A stretch of 6,316 nucleotides of DNA from JAYZDB01 sp036338025 (lineage in GTDB: Bacteria; Planctomycetota; UBA1135; UBA2386): assembly GCA_036338025.1 (NCBI GenBank), contig JAYZDB010000077.1:1-6316 (forward strand), written 5' to 3'. Made by a program: the position numbers and the translations under genes. A model generated the notes under the pieces. The model had not been told where the DNA came from, ran no database searches, and saw only the letters and a list, made by a program, of their open reading frames with translations. This document shows, piece by piece, positions 5,712-6,316 of the stretch (position 1 is the first letter of the stretch; the number at the start of each line of letters is the position of its first letter).

Positions 5712-6316
5712 CGCTTGTCACCCCACTCGTCAAGCTGCCTGGCAATTCGCTCCGCCAGGTCCGCCACGTGCTGGGTGGTCGACACCAGCAGGTGATTCGG
5801 GACACAGACGATGCGCTGCTCACGGACCGCTCGCAGGTTTGACATCACCGCCAGGCGCAGCACGCGCTGACGCGCTTCGGCCTCCTTGCCCTGGATCGTT
5901 CCGATGATGAGGGCGTCGGGCTGGGTGGCGAGCAGGCGTTCGGCTTGGATGCGCCGCACGCCCTCAATGCCGAACTCACTGGCCAGGTTGCGCGCGCCGA
6001 CGTAGCCGAGGACATCATCGAGGATCGTGCCTCGCCCGGTGACGAATCCATCCGCCCAACTCAGCACACACCAGTTCTTGCGGGACGCGCGGGACTCCGC
6101 CACCGCATTGAGCCGGGCATCCATCTGCACGACCAGGGCCTCAGCAGGCTGGTCGAGACCTACGATGTAGCCGACCGCACGGATGCTCTCACGCACCCCT
6201 TCCACGCTGTTGAGGTTGTGCAGACGGACCACCTGTCGATGATCATTCGACAACAGACGATCCAGGCGCTTGTCGCTGAAGCTGGCCAGGAATACGAGGT
6301 CCGGTCGTACTGCCAG
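5708..6316 (-). CDS. Periplasmic substrate-binding protein of the BtuF/FepB (helical backbone) type, 5' partial
   Basis: This would be the periplasmic binding protein that delivers the metal chelate or B12 to the permease. The 202 visible residues are its middle and C-terminus. They begin with LAVRPDLVFLAS, the 'PDLV' strand common to this family, followed by the long linking helix (about residues 40-75). The second lobe contains LDDVLGYVGARNLA and QAERLLATQPDALIIG, also typical. The frame runs off the window, so the N-terminus and signal peptide or lipobox are missing. A TTG at 6251-6253 is inside the first lobe and is not a start. The stop overlaps the permease start by 4 bp. Any riboswitch or Fur site controlling the operon would lie upstream, outside the window. 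Residues that might define the ligand are not clear enough to choose a substrate. Confidence 0.88.
   Translation of the reverse strand: MAVRPDLVFLASFSDKRLDRLLSNDHRQVVRLHNLNSVEGVRESIRAVGYIVGLDQPAEALVVQMDARLNAVAESRASRKNWCVLSWADGFVTGRGTILDDVLGYVGARNLASEFGIEGVRRIQAERLLATQPDALIIGTIQGKEAEARQRVLRLAVMSNLRAVREQRIVCVPNHLLVSTTQHVADLAERIARQLDEWGDKR

Noticed and set aside
5173..5823. 216-codon minus-strand open frame across permease and binding protein
   Set aside because: Out-of-frame shadow of two recognised genes.

Overview
The window holds two tail-to-tail gene pairs in GC-rich DNA, separated by a roughly 0.9 kb region with little clear coding. It looks like the chromosome of a Gram-negative-type bacterium: there is a periplasmic-binding-protein ABC importer, a PDZ-containing M61 peptidase and a classical LexA. 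The 'SK-T-YEHL' type recognition helix of LexA recalls LexA proteins I associate with Planctomycetota. That assignment rests on memory of the family and is weak. Phages, transposons, CRISPR arrays, tRNAs and rRNAs are not visible.

Layout. Positions 2-1537 (+) are the 3' part of an M61-family aminopeptidase with a C-terminal PDZ domain; its N-terminus lies outside the window. One base after its stop is the end of a convergent minus-strand pair: lexA (1802-2416, TTG start, good ribosome binding site) and a small two-motif CDGSH iron-sulfur protein (1539-1805). The second start overlaps the lexA stop, so the two are probably co-transcribed and translationally coupled. Upstream of lexA are an imperfect direct repeat with 21 bp spacing (a candidate operator) and then a perfect 13-bp hairpin followed on the minus strand by a T run, a likely intrinsic terminator. 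The hairpin overlaps the 3' end of a possible minus-strand gene (2501-2965) with a hydrophobic C-terminal tail. The bases from 2966 to 3293 have no convincing gene but contain a less GC-rich island, short repeats and a hairpin.

Positions 3294-3911 (+) encode a stand-alone DEDDh 3'-5' exonuclease of the DnaQ/ExoX class. It converges, with a 4-bp gap, on a minus-strand operon for a BtuCDF/FecBCD-type importer (ATPase 3916-4680, permease 4677-5711, binding protein 5708 to the window edge). These three genes are joined by 4-bp GTGA and ATGA overlaps. The substrate (iron-siderophore, haem or cobalamin) cannot be told from this sequence.

Functionally the window combines DNA-damage control (LexA, perhaps with the exonuclease as a nearby repair enzyme), an Fe-S protein tied to lexA, and metal-chelate uptake. 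I found no strong case for a wholly new system. The points most worth checking are the lexA-CDGSH coupling, the candidate operator and terminator ahead of lexA, and the unassigned ORF and structured DNA between 2500 and 3110.
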